From NCBI GenBank assembly GCA_041859045.1, contig JBHELB010000027.1:124001-188000 (forward strand): a stretch of 64,000 bases of DNA. The letters are read 5' to 3'. The notes under the pieces were generated by a model that was not told the origin of the DNA, made no database searches, and was given only the letters and a program-made list of their open reading frames with translations. The stretch comes from JBHELB01 sp041859045. Its GTDB lineage: Bacteria > Hydrogenedentota > Hydrogenedentia > Hydrogenedentales > SLHB01. The first letter of the stretch is position 1. Every line of letters begins with the position of its first letter. Below are positions 1 to 9,430 of the stretch, one piece after another. A program made the position numbers and the translations under genes.

Positions 1-410
1 ACGATGCCGCGCTCCTGCGGACCGGTGGGACCCGGCGGCGGGGCGGCGACGGACGCATGACGCACTTCGAGACCCTTGCGGACCTTCAGTTCGATCTGCT
101 GGAGTTTGAACGGTTTGGTGATGAAATCCAACGCGCCCAGGCGCATCGCCTCGACGCACGTTTCCATCGTGCCGTAGGCGGTGATGACAATGACCACCGT
201 GTCAACCCACCGCTCCTTGGCCGCGCGCAACACAGCCAGGCCGTCGCGGCCGGGCATCTTCAGGTCGGTGATGATAACGTCGAACACGCGATCCCGGATG
301 AGTTCAATCGCCTTGTCGCCGTTTGAGGCCGTCTCGACTTCAAAATCGAGATCACGAAACGCGGCCGCCAAAAGCTGGCGCATACCCGGTTCGTCGTCCA
401 CCACCAACAT
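1..410 (-). CDS. Response regulator, NtrC-like, N-terminal part (cut by window edge)
   Basis: The minus-strand reading frame starts at the ATG at 410 and runs off the left edge. The visible 136 residues form a receiver domain: an acidic pocket MLVVDDEP at residues 1-8, the phospho-acceptor in IITDLKMPG near residue 45, the switch Thr in VIVITAYGT, and the lysine in FITKPFKL near residue 97. A Pro-rich linker follows and ends in QERGIV, which resembles the start of a sigma-54 AAA+ interaction domain. That makes an NtrC-family enhancer-binding protein the best guess, but this is inference because the rest is off-window. In-frame GTG at about 434 is an alternative start; a TGA closes the frame just upstream. 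A sigma-54 promoter does occur in this window at 10602. Confidence 0.85.
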   Translation of the reverse strand, partial: MLVVDDEPGMRQLLAAAFRDLDFEVETASNGDKAIELIRDRVFDVIITDLKMPGRDGLAVLRAAKERWVDTVVIVITAYGTMETCVEAMRLGALDFITKPFKLQQIELKVRKGLEVRHASVAAPPPGPTGPQERGI

Positions 411-586
411 TTGCAAGGGTTTATCGAGCGTCTGCACAGAAGCCCCGTCTATCCGCGGACCGGCGGATGTTTCCGGCGATCAGTCCAAGGAGCAACAGTC
501 CCGCACCCCGCCCTTCCGCGCGGGCACTACTCTCCCGGCCCTACTCTAACACCGAAGAAGCGGGACGTGCAACGCAGAGAAGCGCA

Positions 587-622
587 GGGGGGCAGACGGA
601 AACGCAATTCCGCCTGCCCCCC
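587..622 (-). terminator. Hairpin after the ECF fusion gene
   Basis: Nearly perfect stem: GGGGGGCAG-a-CGGAA, loop of six, TTCCG-c-CTGCCCCCC. It lies just beyond the stop of the large sigma-factor gene on the minus strand. There is no U-tract after it, so it may be a weak or factor-assisted terminator. Confidence 0.5.
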
Positions 623-629
623 TGTCCAA

Positions 630-3476
630 CTACCGCTGGGAACTCTGGGGAAATTCGCCGGCAGGGTCGTCGGAAGAGGGGAGGAGCGGCAATGCACCTA
701 CGTTCGTAAGCATGCCGCGCTGGAGGTCGACATTGCGAACAATGCCTGTGTAAAGAGGGATAGTACCAATGGACCTGATCCTGATGCTGGGCCAAATTCC
801 CGGAGCGGCCAGTCTGGGAACCGAGAAACTGCCGTTCGTGTCTGTGATTTGCTTGGCGTTGCTCTCTTCACCGGTCGCGGCAACTGCCGTGATTAACACG
901 AGCGTGTTAGCAATTGGCGCTCCTGCAGGGTCCAGTATCTGACCTTCGACGCCGCCCTTTGCCTCCACAACGAGGACCAATTCTGGCAAGGCTTCGCCGC
1001 TTGTTCCCCGAACTGTTGCGCTTACGGCAAGGACCTTACTGAAATAGGTCTGGTCCCACGTTGCGCCGCGCTGCTCTTGCGGGACAGCCCACGCAAAATA
1101 GCGCATTCCCGGCGCGCCTTGACCCCATTGGCATCGGCCCTGCGCGTCGGTAACGGCGACGTCGGGCCAAGAATAGTTCCTTGATGATTCGCCCTGTTCT
1201 TCTCCGATACCCACACAGACTCCCTGCAACGGGGAGCCGTCTTCACCAACCACTCGCACGGGGATGGTGATGGGGCTTTCGATCGAAAGAGGCACTTGAC
1301 GCGATTGCCCCGGAGCCAGCTCAATTGTTTGCTCGTGACCGCTGGGCCGGGCTGGCAAAGTTCCATTGTTGTGCTTGTAGTAGGCGGCGATGTTTAGCGA
1401 TTTCGGCTCTTGGAGTCCCACGGTGATTTCGTATGCGCCGTCAGGATCCGTCTTTGCTGTTCTCGCCGCAACGTCTGCATCACCCGACAAGATGACGTTC
1501 ATATTGCTCAGGGGACGGCCAGTTGTGATGTCCGTGACCGTACCCGTCACACGAGCCAATGACTGAAGGGTCAGGTCGACCGTCGTCGCCTCGCCCGATT
1601 TCAGACGGAGATTGTCCCTTGCGGCAACGGCATCGACTATAGGCGTCGAGGAACCAGCAGCCGCGCGCAGATATTGGTCTGCGCCGTTTGTGCTCGGTAC
1701 GCTTACCCTGTACACCAGCTTGGGATTTAGGCCATCAAATGAAAATAGCCCGCTTTCGTCAGTGCTTGAAACAAAAGCTTGGATTAGGAATCGCTGCGCC
1801 CCTTCGTGTCCTCCGGCTTCGGCAAACGCCTGAACCAGAACCTGTCGCTGAGGCACCGGGCTGCCGTCGATCTGGCGTACGGAGCCGGTCAATTGCGCCG
1901 TGTCAGATGAGAGAACCAAGCGAGCGTCGTCTGTGCCCGTGGCGATGCCGACGAACACCTGGGGTAGGTAGCCTTCCTTGGTTACTTTGAGGTCGGACAG
2001 GCCGGGCATTGGTGCAAAGAGCTCGAAATCGCCATCGGCCTCGCTGAACGTAAGCGCGAGGGCGTCGAACGTACGGGTCTGGTTTACGACGCCCGGTTCG
2101 CTATAGCCCGTGTTGATGAGGGTAATGCGAGCGTTACTCACGGGATTGCCTGCATCGTCGACCACTGTGCCGCGAATCAGATTTTCTCCCGGCGTGAGCT
2201 GAAAATCCTGTCCCACACGACGTTCGCCGGAAGTTAGCGCGTTGAATGTGCGCATCGATGTCTTGTAGCCCGGCGCCGATGCGCTAAGTAATCCACAGCC
2301 GGACGTCTTGACGTCATGCACCGTATAGTTGCCACTTGAGTCGGTTGTTGTTGAGTAGGCTTTGCACACCAAGCCATCTGGGCGCATCACCTCCAATCGG
2401 ATCGTTGCGCCGGAAACCGGCTGATTTATGTCGGCCCACACGGTTCCGTCAACCGAGGCCGCTTCTATAAGCTCATCGTCGTTCGGCCCTGTATCTGGCT
2501 CCTTGTCTGAGCCTACAGCATCTCCCACGCCTGTGAAAACCGCAGGGACGTGCGCCGCACCGGCAGGACGTGTGGGCGTGCCGCTGTTCGAAGCGCTGTT
2601 TTCCGCGCCTTCTTCTGATGCAACAGCGTGCGCCGCCGCGAGATCTGAGGTCTCTACCTGCGAACTTACAGTCTTCGTACCGTTGCGCCATGGGCTCAGG
2701 GGGCTGAATGGAGCGACTACCCCAATGAGGATAAGTAATGACAAAACACCCAACATTACCAACTTTGATTTGGACACGACGCTACCTCCCATTAGTACGA
2801 GCTTGGGCAGCAGAGGAAGGCGGGGCAAGTCATAGCCTCGCGCGGCGAGCAAACGGGTGCTCGTTACGAGGGAAAGGGGGGCTGCACTGGCTTTCTGCGA
2901 CGTGAGGATTACAAGCAACGCGCTGGCTGACACCTCGATTCCGCGCCGACGCAAAATCGCACGCAGTTTCCCGAGCGCCGTATCGACTCGATAGTGCGCC
3001 GTGGAGCATGGTATCCCCAACGCGCGGCCCAGCGAGTCGAACGTATGCCCCTCGAAGAAGCGCAGGACTAGCACGTCGCGAAACCTGGCGGGCAATGCCG
3101 AGAGCGCCTCGTCAAGGTGCTCTTGGGCTTCTTGCCGCTGCGGTGCGGATTCCCATTGACTCTCCGCCACGTATCGTTCCTCCCGCGCGCGGCGTCGCGA
3201 CTCGGCGCGAATGCGCGTCAGCGATTTCCGAACAGCAACTCGGTACAGCCATCCCGCGAGTGACACCGATGGCGTGATGCGTGCTTGTGCAAGTTCAAGG
3301 AAACATTCCTGTGCGGCCTCTTCGGCGTCGGCAGAGTTCTTGAGCGTTCGTAGACACGCGGTATAGACCATATCGCCATGGCGCGAAACCAATTCGGCGA
3401 AGGCGTCCGCGTCGCGCAAGAGAATCCATTTCTCGTGCAGAACTCGATCAACCACGTCCAGATCCACTTTCCTCAT
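630..3476 (-). CDS. ECF-type sigma factor fused to a TM segment and carboxypeptidase-regulatory-like repeats
   Basis: A 948-residue protein from the ATG at 3476, chosen because GGAGC sits nine bases upstream; an ATG pair at 3539 has no Shine-Dalgarno. Residues about 24-100 are sigma region 2 (DAFAELVSRHGDMVY, then WLYRVAVRKSLTRIR). Residues about 120-178 are region 4 (LPARFRDVLVLRFFEGHTF followed by a helix-turn-helix ending YRVDTALGKLR). A hydrophobic helix lies at about 238-256 (KLVMLGVLSLLILIGVV). The remaining ~680 residues are beta-rich repeats of the carboxypeptidase-regulatory/transthyretin-like type, each with GTV.D..G.PV..A and D..G.Y.......G motifs; at least five copies can be seen. 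ECF factors are normally ~200 residues. The topology predicts a cytoplasmic sigma domain held at the membrane with an exported tail. No anti-sigma gene is adjacent. A paralogue lies at 37048-40479. Confidence 0.9.
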   Translation of the reverse strand: MRKVDLDVVDRVLHEKWILLRDADAFAELVSRHGDMVYTACLRTLKNSADAEEAAQECFLELAQARITPSVSLAGWLYRVAVRKSLTRIRAESRRRAREERYVAESQWESAPQRQEAQEHLDEALSALPARFRDVLVLRFFEGHTFDSLGRALGIPCSTAHYRVDTALGKLRAILRRRGIEVSASALLVILTSQKASAAPLSLVTSTRLLAARGYDLPRLPLLPKLVLMGGSVVSKSKLVMLGVLSLLILIGVVAPFSPLSPWRNGTKTVSSQVETSDLAAAHAVASEEGAENSASNSGTPTRPAGAAHVPAVFTGVGDAVGSDKEPDTGPNDDELIEAASVDGTVWADINQPVSGATIRLEVMRPDGLVCKAYSTTTDSSGNYTVHDVKTSGCGLLSASAPGYKTSMRTFNALTSGERRVGQDFQLTPGENLIRGTVVDDAGNPVSNARITLINTGYSEPGVVNQTRTFDALALTFSEADGDFELFAPMPGLSDLKVTKEGYLPQVFVGIATGTDDARLVLSSDTAQLTGSVRQIDGSPVPQRQVLVQAFAEAGGHEGAQRFLIQAFVSSTDESGLFSFDGLNPKLVYRVSVPSTNGADQYLRAAAGSSTPIVDAVAARDNLRLKSGEATTVDLTLQSLARVTGTVTDITTGRPLSNMNVILSGDADVAARTAKTDPDGAYEITVGLQEPKSLNIAAYYKHNNGTLPARPSGHEQTIELAPGQSRQVPLSIESPITIPVRVVGEDGSPLQGVCVGIGEEQGESSRNYSWPDVAVTDAQGRCQWGQGAPGMRYFAWAVPQEQRGATWDQTYFSKVLAVSATVRGTSGEALPELVLVVEAKGGVEGQILDPAGAPIANTLVLITAVAATGEESNAKQITDTNGSFSVPRLAAPGIWPSIRIRSIGTIPLYTGIVRNVDLQRGMLTNVGALPLLPSSDDPAGEFPQSSQR

Positions 3477-3797
3477 CTTGAGCGCTCCAAACAGAAGCGC
3501 AGCCGCTTGCGCTACACATCCCTGAAGACGGAGCATCATTACTAGTAAAGCATGGTCGCGTCACTTTCAAGATGCATCAGTGACAGGGATTACCTCGAAT
3601 CGATGAATGTTCCGATCCTCTTCTCTACTGCAGATTTCATCACCACAACTCGTCCGGACGAGATGCACTATATGTCGTCGCCGGAGCGGCGATTTTCAGG
3701 AAAATTCTCGACGACGGTAGCGTCCCTGTGACGAGGCGAAGGGTGTAGAAGGGACTTTAACCGCCGAAATGGGGCAAAAATCGTCGGATCGGACGGC

Positions 3798-4052
3798 TCA
3801 GCTCTTTCTGGAGGCGGGGTGGGCCATTTTCATGTACACGCCGCCGGTTTTCAGCTCCGTCAACATCTGTTGGAGGCGTTTCTCCTTCGTTTCTTCTCGT
3901 TTTGCGGTGTCGATCCACCTGATGTAGTCGTTCTGCTGGTAGGCGGGGCGCTTGCGGTATTCGTCCATCAGGCCATGTTTTTCAAGTGCCTGCAGAACGA
4001 ACTCGGGCATGGAGTGCCTCGGGCGTTTCAAGCGGGATGTGTCTGTTCCCAT
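3798..4052 (-). CDS. YdeI/OmpD-associated (OmdA-like) small protein
   Basis: 84 residues. The core AYQQNDYIRWIDTAKRE, then a basic helix and GGVYM, matches the C-terminal signature of the YdeI/OmpD-associated family (A-Y....Y..WI..AK..ET...R). Full YdeI proteins are longer (about 180-200 residues), so this is the short, single-domain form. No catalytic residues are known to me for the family. It sits between the sigma fusion and the CPBP protease on the same strand, about 60 bases from the latter's stop. Physiological role not known. Confidence 0.75.
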   Translation of the reverse strand: MGTDTSRLKRPRHSMPEFVLQALEKHGLMDEYRKRPAYQQNDYIRWIDTAKREETKEKRLQQMLTELKTGGVYMKMAHPASRKS

Positions 4053-4110
4053 TGGTCCTCCTAACGTTCAAGGGCGTGCTAAGAATAACACATAGAAATG
4101 CCGCCCAGAG

Positions 4111-5496
4111 TTATCTTGCGCGCGCAATGGGAACACGGAGCTCGCCATAGGTTCGCTTTGGGCTTTCCGAGGTCGCGCCAAAAAGAAGCGCTTCTTTTGC
4201 GCCTGGATCTTGAGAAAACGCATAGCCGCTGTCTTCGTCAAGCCGGAAAAGAACGCGCAATGAGTCCGATGGCGCGAGCGAGCGCAGGGGAACGAGATAT
4301 CCGCCGTCGGCCGTCGTGATCGAGGCCATCGGAACTCGCCACGTTACGTTGATCACGGTGCCGACGCTTGGAATGTACCCCTCGGGAAACGTGATTCTGT
4401 AGGAGGCGTCCCTCGTTTTGGAAAAGGGCAGCGGCTTTGCATCCAATTGCGCCGCGTCAAGCTCAGCGTCTCTCAAAGGAAATGTCAGCTCAAGCGTCTT
4501 GCTCTCCGGAAGGACCTTCTTCATCGTAAGTTCTGAAGACACGCGAATGGAGTTGGAGGAGTCCACGGTCCATTTGTCTGCTTGCGACACCGTAAATCCG
4601 CTCTCTGACAAAGGCGTGGAAACCATGGCGTAGAAGCTGTAGCCAATCAGGAGGAGCAGCGCGACGGGAACAAAGAGTGACAGAGATCGAAGGGAGATGC
4701 CGGGGGGCGCCACGATCTCTTGAGGAGCCCCAAAGAACGCCCAGTTCACGCGCGCGCGAAAAGTCCGCAAGGGAAACGCCGGGCGTTCTCCCAGCAGATA
4801 CGCGCAGAATATGGCTATGGCGGACAGGACCAACACCGGTCCCGGCGTGAGAAGACTGCCAAAGGTGTCGAAATCCCGCCAAAGAATCGGCCCCACCGAA
4901 TTGCTGATCAAGTGCACCAATGCGGCGCACCAGAAATTGCGGGTCTTAAGAAACACCATGCCGGCGAAAAGCCCAATGATAAACGTCTCTGGAAGCCGCA
5001 GCAGGTTGAGGTGAAACAGCGCGAAAAGCAGCGCCGTATAAAACAGCGTCGCTCTGCTGCTGAAATGGCGCGCCAACCCTCTTTGGAGCGCGGGCCGAAA
5101 GAGAAGCTCCTCACACAACGGCGGCAGCAGGGCGATGAGGGCGAAATGCACGCCCGGTGCGGCATCCGACGGCATCGTCGCCGGATCAAAGCCGACCAGC
5201 GCTTTTCGCAAGGCAAGCCCCTTGTAAACGCCCAGGACCACCGCGCACAGCCCGATGAAGCCCGTGAGTGCGAGCGGTTTGAGGCCAGGAACGCGAAACA
5301 TGCCCCGTTCCAGACGGCTTCGATGAAGATAGAGCACGATCGCGGCGGGTAACGCAATAAGGAACACCTCCGTAAGGGCGAACCCGGCATTCAATGCGTA
5401 GTGCTGGGCTCGGCTTCCGACAAAGACGACGAGCGCTATCGAAGCGCAATACGCAAGGAGCGCATGGGGGGCTTGACGGTCACGGCATTCCTGCAT
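4111..5496 (-). CDS. CPBP/CAAX-family intramembrane metalloprotease
   Basis: 461 residues from the ATG at 5496, which has AAAGGAG five bases upstream; a longer frame to 5613 adds an unlikely basic leader. The N-terminal half is a bundle of membrane helices with the family's motifs: EELLFRP (about residues 129-135, the E-E...R motif), a first metal-site histidine in FALFHLN (about 162) and a second in AALVHLISNS (about 195). This is the Abi/CAAX-protease-bacteriocin-processing fold. The C-terminal third is odd: another TM helix near 290 followed by ~150 soluble residues of beta character not typical for the family, probably exported. Substrate unknown. Confidence 0.88.
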   Translation of the reverse strand: MQECRDRQAPHALLAYCASIALVVFVGSRAQHYALNAGFALTEVFLIALPAAIVLYLHRSRLERGMFRVPGLKPLALTGFIGLCAVVLGVYKGLALRKALVGFDPATMPSDAAPGVHFALIALLPPLCEELLFRPALQRGLARHFSSRATLFYTALLFALFHLNLLRLPETFIIGLFAGMVFLKTRNFWCAALVHLISNSVGPILWRDFDTFGSLLTPGPVLVLSAIAIFCAYLLGERPAFPLRTFRARVNWAFFGAPQEIVAPPGISLRSLSLFVPVALLLLIGYSFYAMVSTPLSESGFTVSQADKWTVDSSNSIRVSSELTMKKVLPESKTLELTFPLRDAELDAAQLDAKPLPFSKTRDASYRITFPEGYIPSVGTVINVTWRVPMASITTADGGYLVPLRSLAPSDSLRVLFRLDEDSGYAFSQDPGAKEALLFGATSESPKRTYGELRVPIARAR

Positions 5497-5716
5497 GAAA
5501 ACTCCTTTACGGGCGAGTGCGCTCGCCGAGGGCCGGTCGCTTCGTCCGCACTTCGTTACGACAATGCGCTTTCCACCGCCTCTCGGACGGACCTGCTGAA
5601 CCGGAGCAATCACTTACCGTAATAAAGTGTTACAGATGCTTTTGCGCAGTGTATCCCGTTCCCGGACGGAAGCGCAAGCCTCGTGCCTCTTCAAAAAACA
5701 AAAAGCAGAAACGCAA

Positions 5717-5744
5717 TTAACAGCCCTCGTTTTCGCCGTAAAAT
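5717..5744 (+). promoter_or_regulatory. Candidate sigma-70 promoter for the methyltransferase gene
   Basis: TTAACA and TAAAAT separated by 16 bases in an AT-rich divergent intergenic gap. It would leave a leader of about 145 bases. Support is only the match and the local AT richness. Confidence 0.35.
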
Positions 5745-5894
5745 GATAAATTAAACAAACTTGGGATTTTCGTAATAGAGGAATTCTCCGTCATCCTTTC
5801 GCGGAAACGTGGCGTTGCCCCTAGTAGACAAAAAATGGGTGGCAATGCATCGCGTCAAAGGCGTGACGCTTTTGGCAGGCAGGGAGGATTTTGC

Positions 5895-7124
5895 ATGGAG
5901 CGCACTGAGTTCTACGAGATGGCCGTGCAGCAAGGGTTTTACGGAAGAGAGAAATCCTCGCTTCGCGGGAAAAAGGACAATGTTCGCCGCTTTTGGGAAG
6001 ACATCTTCACCAAGTTGACGATTCAACCTTTCCTCACGCAGTTACTTCAGGAAAAGGGCACGCTGCGTGTTGCGGATTTGGGCTGCGGAAGCGGTGAAGG
6101 CCTTGAGTTGGTGCGTCACGTTCCTGTGGGGGTGGCCGCGCGCGAGCCCGACCAGAGCTTCTTGTTGGGGTGGCCCGAGATTGAAGCCTACGACGGAGTC
6201 GATCTCTCTCCTGCAATGATTGAACAGGGACAGAAAAACTACCCTGGCCGTGATAACATCCATTTCTCCGTCGCCAATCTGAAAGACGGCTTTCCCCTGC
6301 GCGATCAACCGCCTTACGACGTCTATCTATCGACCTATGCCTCGCTATCTCACCTGACCTCGAAGGAATTGGAGGACCTGCTGAAGGAGATTCTCCAGCA
6401 CGCGGAACCGCAGGCAGTGGTGTTGTTTGACGTCTATGGCCGCTGGTCGCCGGAGTGGCCTTGTCACTGGGGAAAGAGCGCCGAAGCAATGGAGCCCTAC
6501 ACCATGGCGTATCTATACGACCAGGAGGGGCTGACCAAGGAGTCGGTGGAATGGTTCGATGTGACGTACTGGACGGCGCAAGAATTGGAGGCGGTGGTTG
6601 AGCGCGCGGCGAGTGCGGTTGGCCGCGCAGTGCAGATTGCGCAGATGAAGGATCGATCGATTCTTGTAGGACGTCACATGGCGACGCGATTTTTCAAAGA
6701 CAACGCGCTTCCGTATCGTTACCAGGTAAATCGTCTTTTCGACCGGGACTATCGCGGGGAAACCGCGATGCTGTCGGTCGATCTGAGTTATTTGGCGGAA
6801 ACCGCCGCCGTTGCGCCCGCCGCGTATGCGCGCATTCAGGCATATGTCCGGCAATGGCAGACCGTGGTGGACACCATGGCGGCCCTGATGCTGAAAGACC
6901 GTCCCGAGGTGAAACAACTCATTGAATCCGCGGAACCCGCACTGTCGGAGGAACTAAAGATGCTGGCATGGGTGTACCGCAACGCCGACCGTTTCCCGGT
7001 CGTCGACTTCTGGGCGAGCGTCATGGGGCCCCAAGTGGCCTGCGTTCTGCGTAACCTCGAGATGTCCTTGCCGCCCGGTCTCGGCTGTGGCCACAGCCTG
7101 CTCTGCCTGGCGCGCGTGGAGTGA
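5895..7124 (+). CDS. SAM-dependent class I methyltransferase with C-terminal extension
   Basis: 409 residues from the ATG at 5895, preceded by GGGAGG at seven bases; the frame opens earlier but without a ribosome site. Motif I VADLGCGSGEG is at about 59-69, followed by YDGVDLSPAMIEQ (motif II, acidic residue contacting the ribose) and a YDVYLSTYASLSHL motif-III region. The C-terminal ~170 residues are mostly helical and not assigned. Substrate is not evident; the gene stands alone, divergent from the CPBP protease. The final segment (GLGCGHSLLCLARVE) looks like the closing beta strands of the fold, suggesting the extension is inserted rather than appended. Confidence 0.8.
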   Translation: MERTEFYEMAVQQGFYGREKSSLRGKKDNVRRFWEDIFTKLTIQPFLTQLLQEKGTLRVADLGCGSGEGLELVRHVPVGVAAREPDQSFLLGWPEIEAYDGVDLSPAMIEQGQKNYPGRDNIHFSVANLKDGFPLRDQPPYDVYLSTYASLSHLTSKELEDLLKEILQHAEPQAVVLFDVYGRWSPEWPCHWGKSAEAMEPYTMAYLYDQEGLTKESVEWFDVTYWTAQELEAVVERAASAVGRAVQIAQMKDRSILVGRHMATRFFKDNALPYRYQVNRLFDRDYRGETAMLSVDLSYLAETAAVAPAAYARIQAYVRQWQTVVDTMAALMLKDRPEVKQLIESAEPALSEELKMLAWVYRNADRFPVVDFWASVMGPQVACVLRNLEMSLPPGLGCGHSLLCLARVE

Positions 7125-7404
7125 TGGCGTTTCGCCGAAATCGCCGGGTAAAGGCAGACCTCTTGCGCAAGCCCTAATTGTTCAAGCAACGGTGGGTATT
7201 AGGAGCCGATGGGTGCACGCAGTCCCCGCGCGAGGAAGTCTGCAATCTTCCCACTGTTGCCCGCGCGTTGAATCCGCGAAGCGGGCTATGTTCTGTCATC
7301 CGCTTCGCCGATTAGAGGCAAGCCTTTCCGCGACACAACGCCCCTGACGCCTTTTCTGGGAGTTATCCGGCGATTAGGGGACAACTCGCAGGCGATGTAT
7401 GCAT

Positions 7405-7905
7405 CTAGCTGTGCGACTCTTCCGCGCTGCTTGCAGACCCAACCGTCGTCTCGAAGTGAAAGTTGGTCGGCGGGCTGCTGGCCGACATACCTGGGTGGTC
7501 CTTCATAAAACGCTGGATGTCGAGTACGGAAGCGTCGGGATTCTTCGCCAAGAAATCGCGGACTTCCTCCACGAGCTTTCGCTCATCGGCCGTCACGGTC
7601 CCGTCCTGAAGCGTCATCATCACCGAGGTGCTGAGCAGTGTCAGCGTCCAAAAGGACAGGCTCGGATCCTGACAGCGCGCAACCAGATCGTCGTAGATCG
7701 GCTTGACGTCCTCAGGCACTTTGCCTTGCTGCACGAGGCTGTCATATTCCGCCTTAACATTCTTTGCGATTTCGGGACGCGCCTTCTGCGCCCCCTGGTA
7801 GCTGAAATACACGATGGCCGTCAGCCCAGCGGCAAACAGCAGCAACACGCCCAAACATCCGCCCACGCAACCCCACAGCCACGCATTCGAACCTTCCTTG
7901 GCCAT
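7405..7905 (-). CDS. Single-pass membrane protein of unknown function
   Basis: 166 residues from the ATG at 7905 (GGGGG six bases upstream). After MAKEGSNAW there is one hydrophobic segment (about residues 10-35), then a soluble acidic, helical domain with a small DPSLSFWTLTLLSTS patch and a Ser-rich tail. No recognised domain. It follows the unknown 478-residue gene on the same strand by about 90 bases and could be co-transcribed with it. Confidence 0.6.
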   Translation of the reverse strand: MAKEGSNAWLWGCVGGCLGVLLLFAAGLTAIVYFSYQGAQKARPEIAKNVKAEYDSLVQQGKVPEDVKPIYDDLVARCQDPSLSFWTLTLLSTSVMMTLQDGTVTADERKLVEEVRDFLAKNPDASVLDIQRFMKDHPGMSASSPPTNFHFETTVGSASSAEESHS

Positions 7906-7995
7906 GATGCCCCCTTTCGTGCCATCGCCATCCAGAACCCCTTCGCCGCCAACAGAATACACTGTTTGCGCGGAAATCGCATCCCCTTCGAGCGA

Positions 7996-9429
7996 CTATA
8001 GCAACTCGCCCTCCAACTCCTGGCGATGCCCACCGAAGATCAACCGGCGGTCCGTTTCCAGCACGCGCGGCCGATGCTGAAATGTGGCCTCGAGTTTGGG
8101 AAATTGCGCGAAGCGGACCTTGCTCTGCCCATAGCGGCTGATGATGTGCAGCAGCAACAGCAACCGCGCGGTGCGCAGTTGCCGCGGGGTGGTGTAGTAG
8201 ATGCGCAGGCCCCGCTCCGCCGCGTGCAATAGCTTGTCGGTAAGCGCCGACGGACGGCGTGCGTCCACTTCAGACCATGACAACAGATCGAGGTCGGTGC
8301 CCGGGGCCGCGGGGACTTGGCGCGCATCGTACACGCGCTCGAGGTGCTCATAGAGCGCCGTCAAATGGTCGTACCAGTGGAACAGCGACCGATAGCCTTC
8401 TTCCGAGAGATCGATCTCGATGCACGCGGTGTCGATCGTATCGACCGTCTGCTTGCCGAGATACCGCGTGCGTTCCTCTGTATCCTCCGGAATCATGCGG
8501 ACACGGGCTTTCTCGCCCGCGTCGCCGTAGTTAAAACTCTCGAGAATCGTCGCGATATGGAACTTCGCGCGGGAGAGCATGGCAAACTCCCGCAGCATGG
8601 GCCCCGCGACATGATCCCGTTCCAGCGCGGGGTCGAGCAACGGCTGCGCGGCGAAGAAATCGGTTTTCCAGTCGAGCCAGATGTCGTGAAACAACCGAAC
8701 CAACGCCTTGCCACACCCTTCCGGCCGCGGCCCTGCCGCCATTTCGAGGACTTCCTGGAACCGCCGCTGCAGCCGCGAGCCACTGCGCTTGAAGATATCG
8801 TGATCGATGAGATAGCGCAGTACCAGCAGCCGGTCCATCACGAACAGCGCATGCTCCTCCGTGTCTTTCGATTCCGCCATCAGCACCCGACACCAACGAT
8901 GCACCCACTCGCGCAAGTGGCGCGCCACAACACTGCGCGGTTGACGTCGAAGTTCGCCGATGGCCCCGCGCTCGACGTCCGTTTTCGAGAGCATTGCCCC
9001 AAAATCTTGCTGGAAAGCGGCGGGCGAATCCGAGTAGAGCAGCAATTCGTCCGTAAAGACGTCATAGAGATACGAACGGAACAGATCGGTAATGAAGGCA
9101 TAACCCACGTTCAGCGCGCGCGTGGCGTCCGCCAGAATGCGGGTGGTCTCACAAAAGTCGAGGCCACGCTCCACCAAGTTTCCAGGCGGCTCCAATGCGC
9201 CCGGCATCACGAAGTGTGCGGCCAGCGAATCGTGACTGCCCGCGCGGATCAGGTAGGACACCGTCGCGAGTTTGACCGCCGCGCCCGGCAACGCGATCGG
9301 CGCGGCGTCATCCCAGCCGAGCAAGGTCAGGAACTGTTCCGCGAAGCGGTGCTGCTCGCTCTTGGTCGTGTCTGCGACTTTTTCCCACCACGACTCGCAC
9401 AGTTTCTTGATGTCGAACGCTGGTCCCAT
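7996..9429 (-). CDS. Unknown ~478-residue protein, partner of a wHTH regulator
   Basis: Starts at the ATG at 9429, one base after the stop of the upstream wHTH gene, so the two are almost certainly translated as a pair. The sequence is soluble, largely helical and rich in Arg, Leu and Trp. The first ~200 residues (KKLCESWWEKVADTTKSEQH then FAEQFLTLLGWDD) loosely resemble the helical N-terminal segments of type IIG restriction-modification enzymes, but no methyltransferase or nuclease motif follows. I do not recognise the family. The frame opens to 9576, but that portion lies in the upstream gene and lacks a start signal. Confidence 0.7.
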   Translation of the reverse strand: MGPAFDIKKLCESWWEKVADTTKSEQHRFAEQFLTLLGWDDAAPIALPGAAVKLATVSYLIRAGSHDSLAAHFVMPGALEPPGNLVERGLDFCETTRILADATRALNVGYAFITDLFRSYLYDVFTDELLLYSDSPAAFQQDFGAMLSKTDVERGAIGELRRQPRSVVARHLREWVHRWCRVLMAESKDTEEHALFVMDRLLVLRYLIDHDIFKRSGSRLQRRFQEVLEMAAGPRPEGCGKALVRLFHDIWLDWKTDFFAAQPLLDPALERDHVAGPMLREFAMLSRAKFHIATILESFNYGDAGEKARVRMIPEDTEERTRYLGKQTVDTIDTACIEIDLSEEGYRSLFHWYDHLTALYEHLERVYDARQVPAAPGTDLDLLSWSEVDARRPSALTDKLLHAAERGLRIYYTTPRQLRTARLLLLLHIISRYGQSKVRFAQFPKLEATFQHRPRVLETDRRLIFGGHRQELEGELL

Positions 9430-9430
9430 G

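Noticed and set aside
7087..7347. 86-codon plus-strand frame in the gap after the methyltransferase
   Set aside because: No ribosome site or motif; begins within the methyltransferase gene in another phase. Nothing else was seen in 7125-7404.
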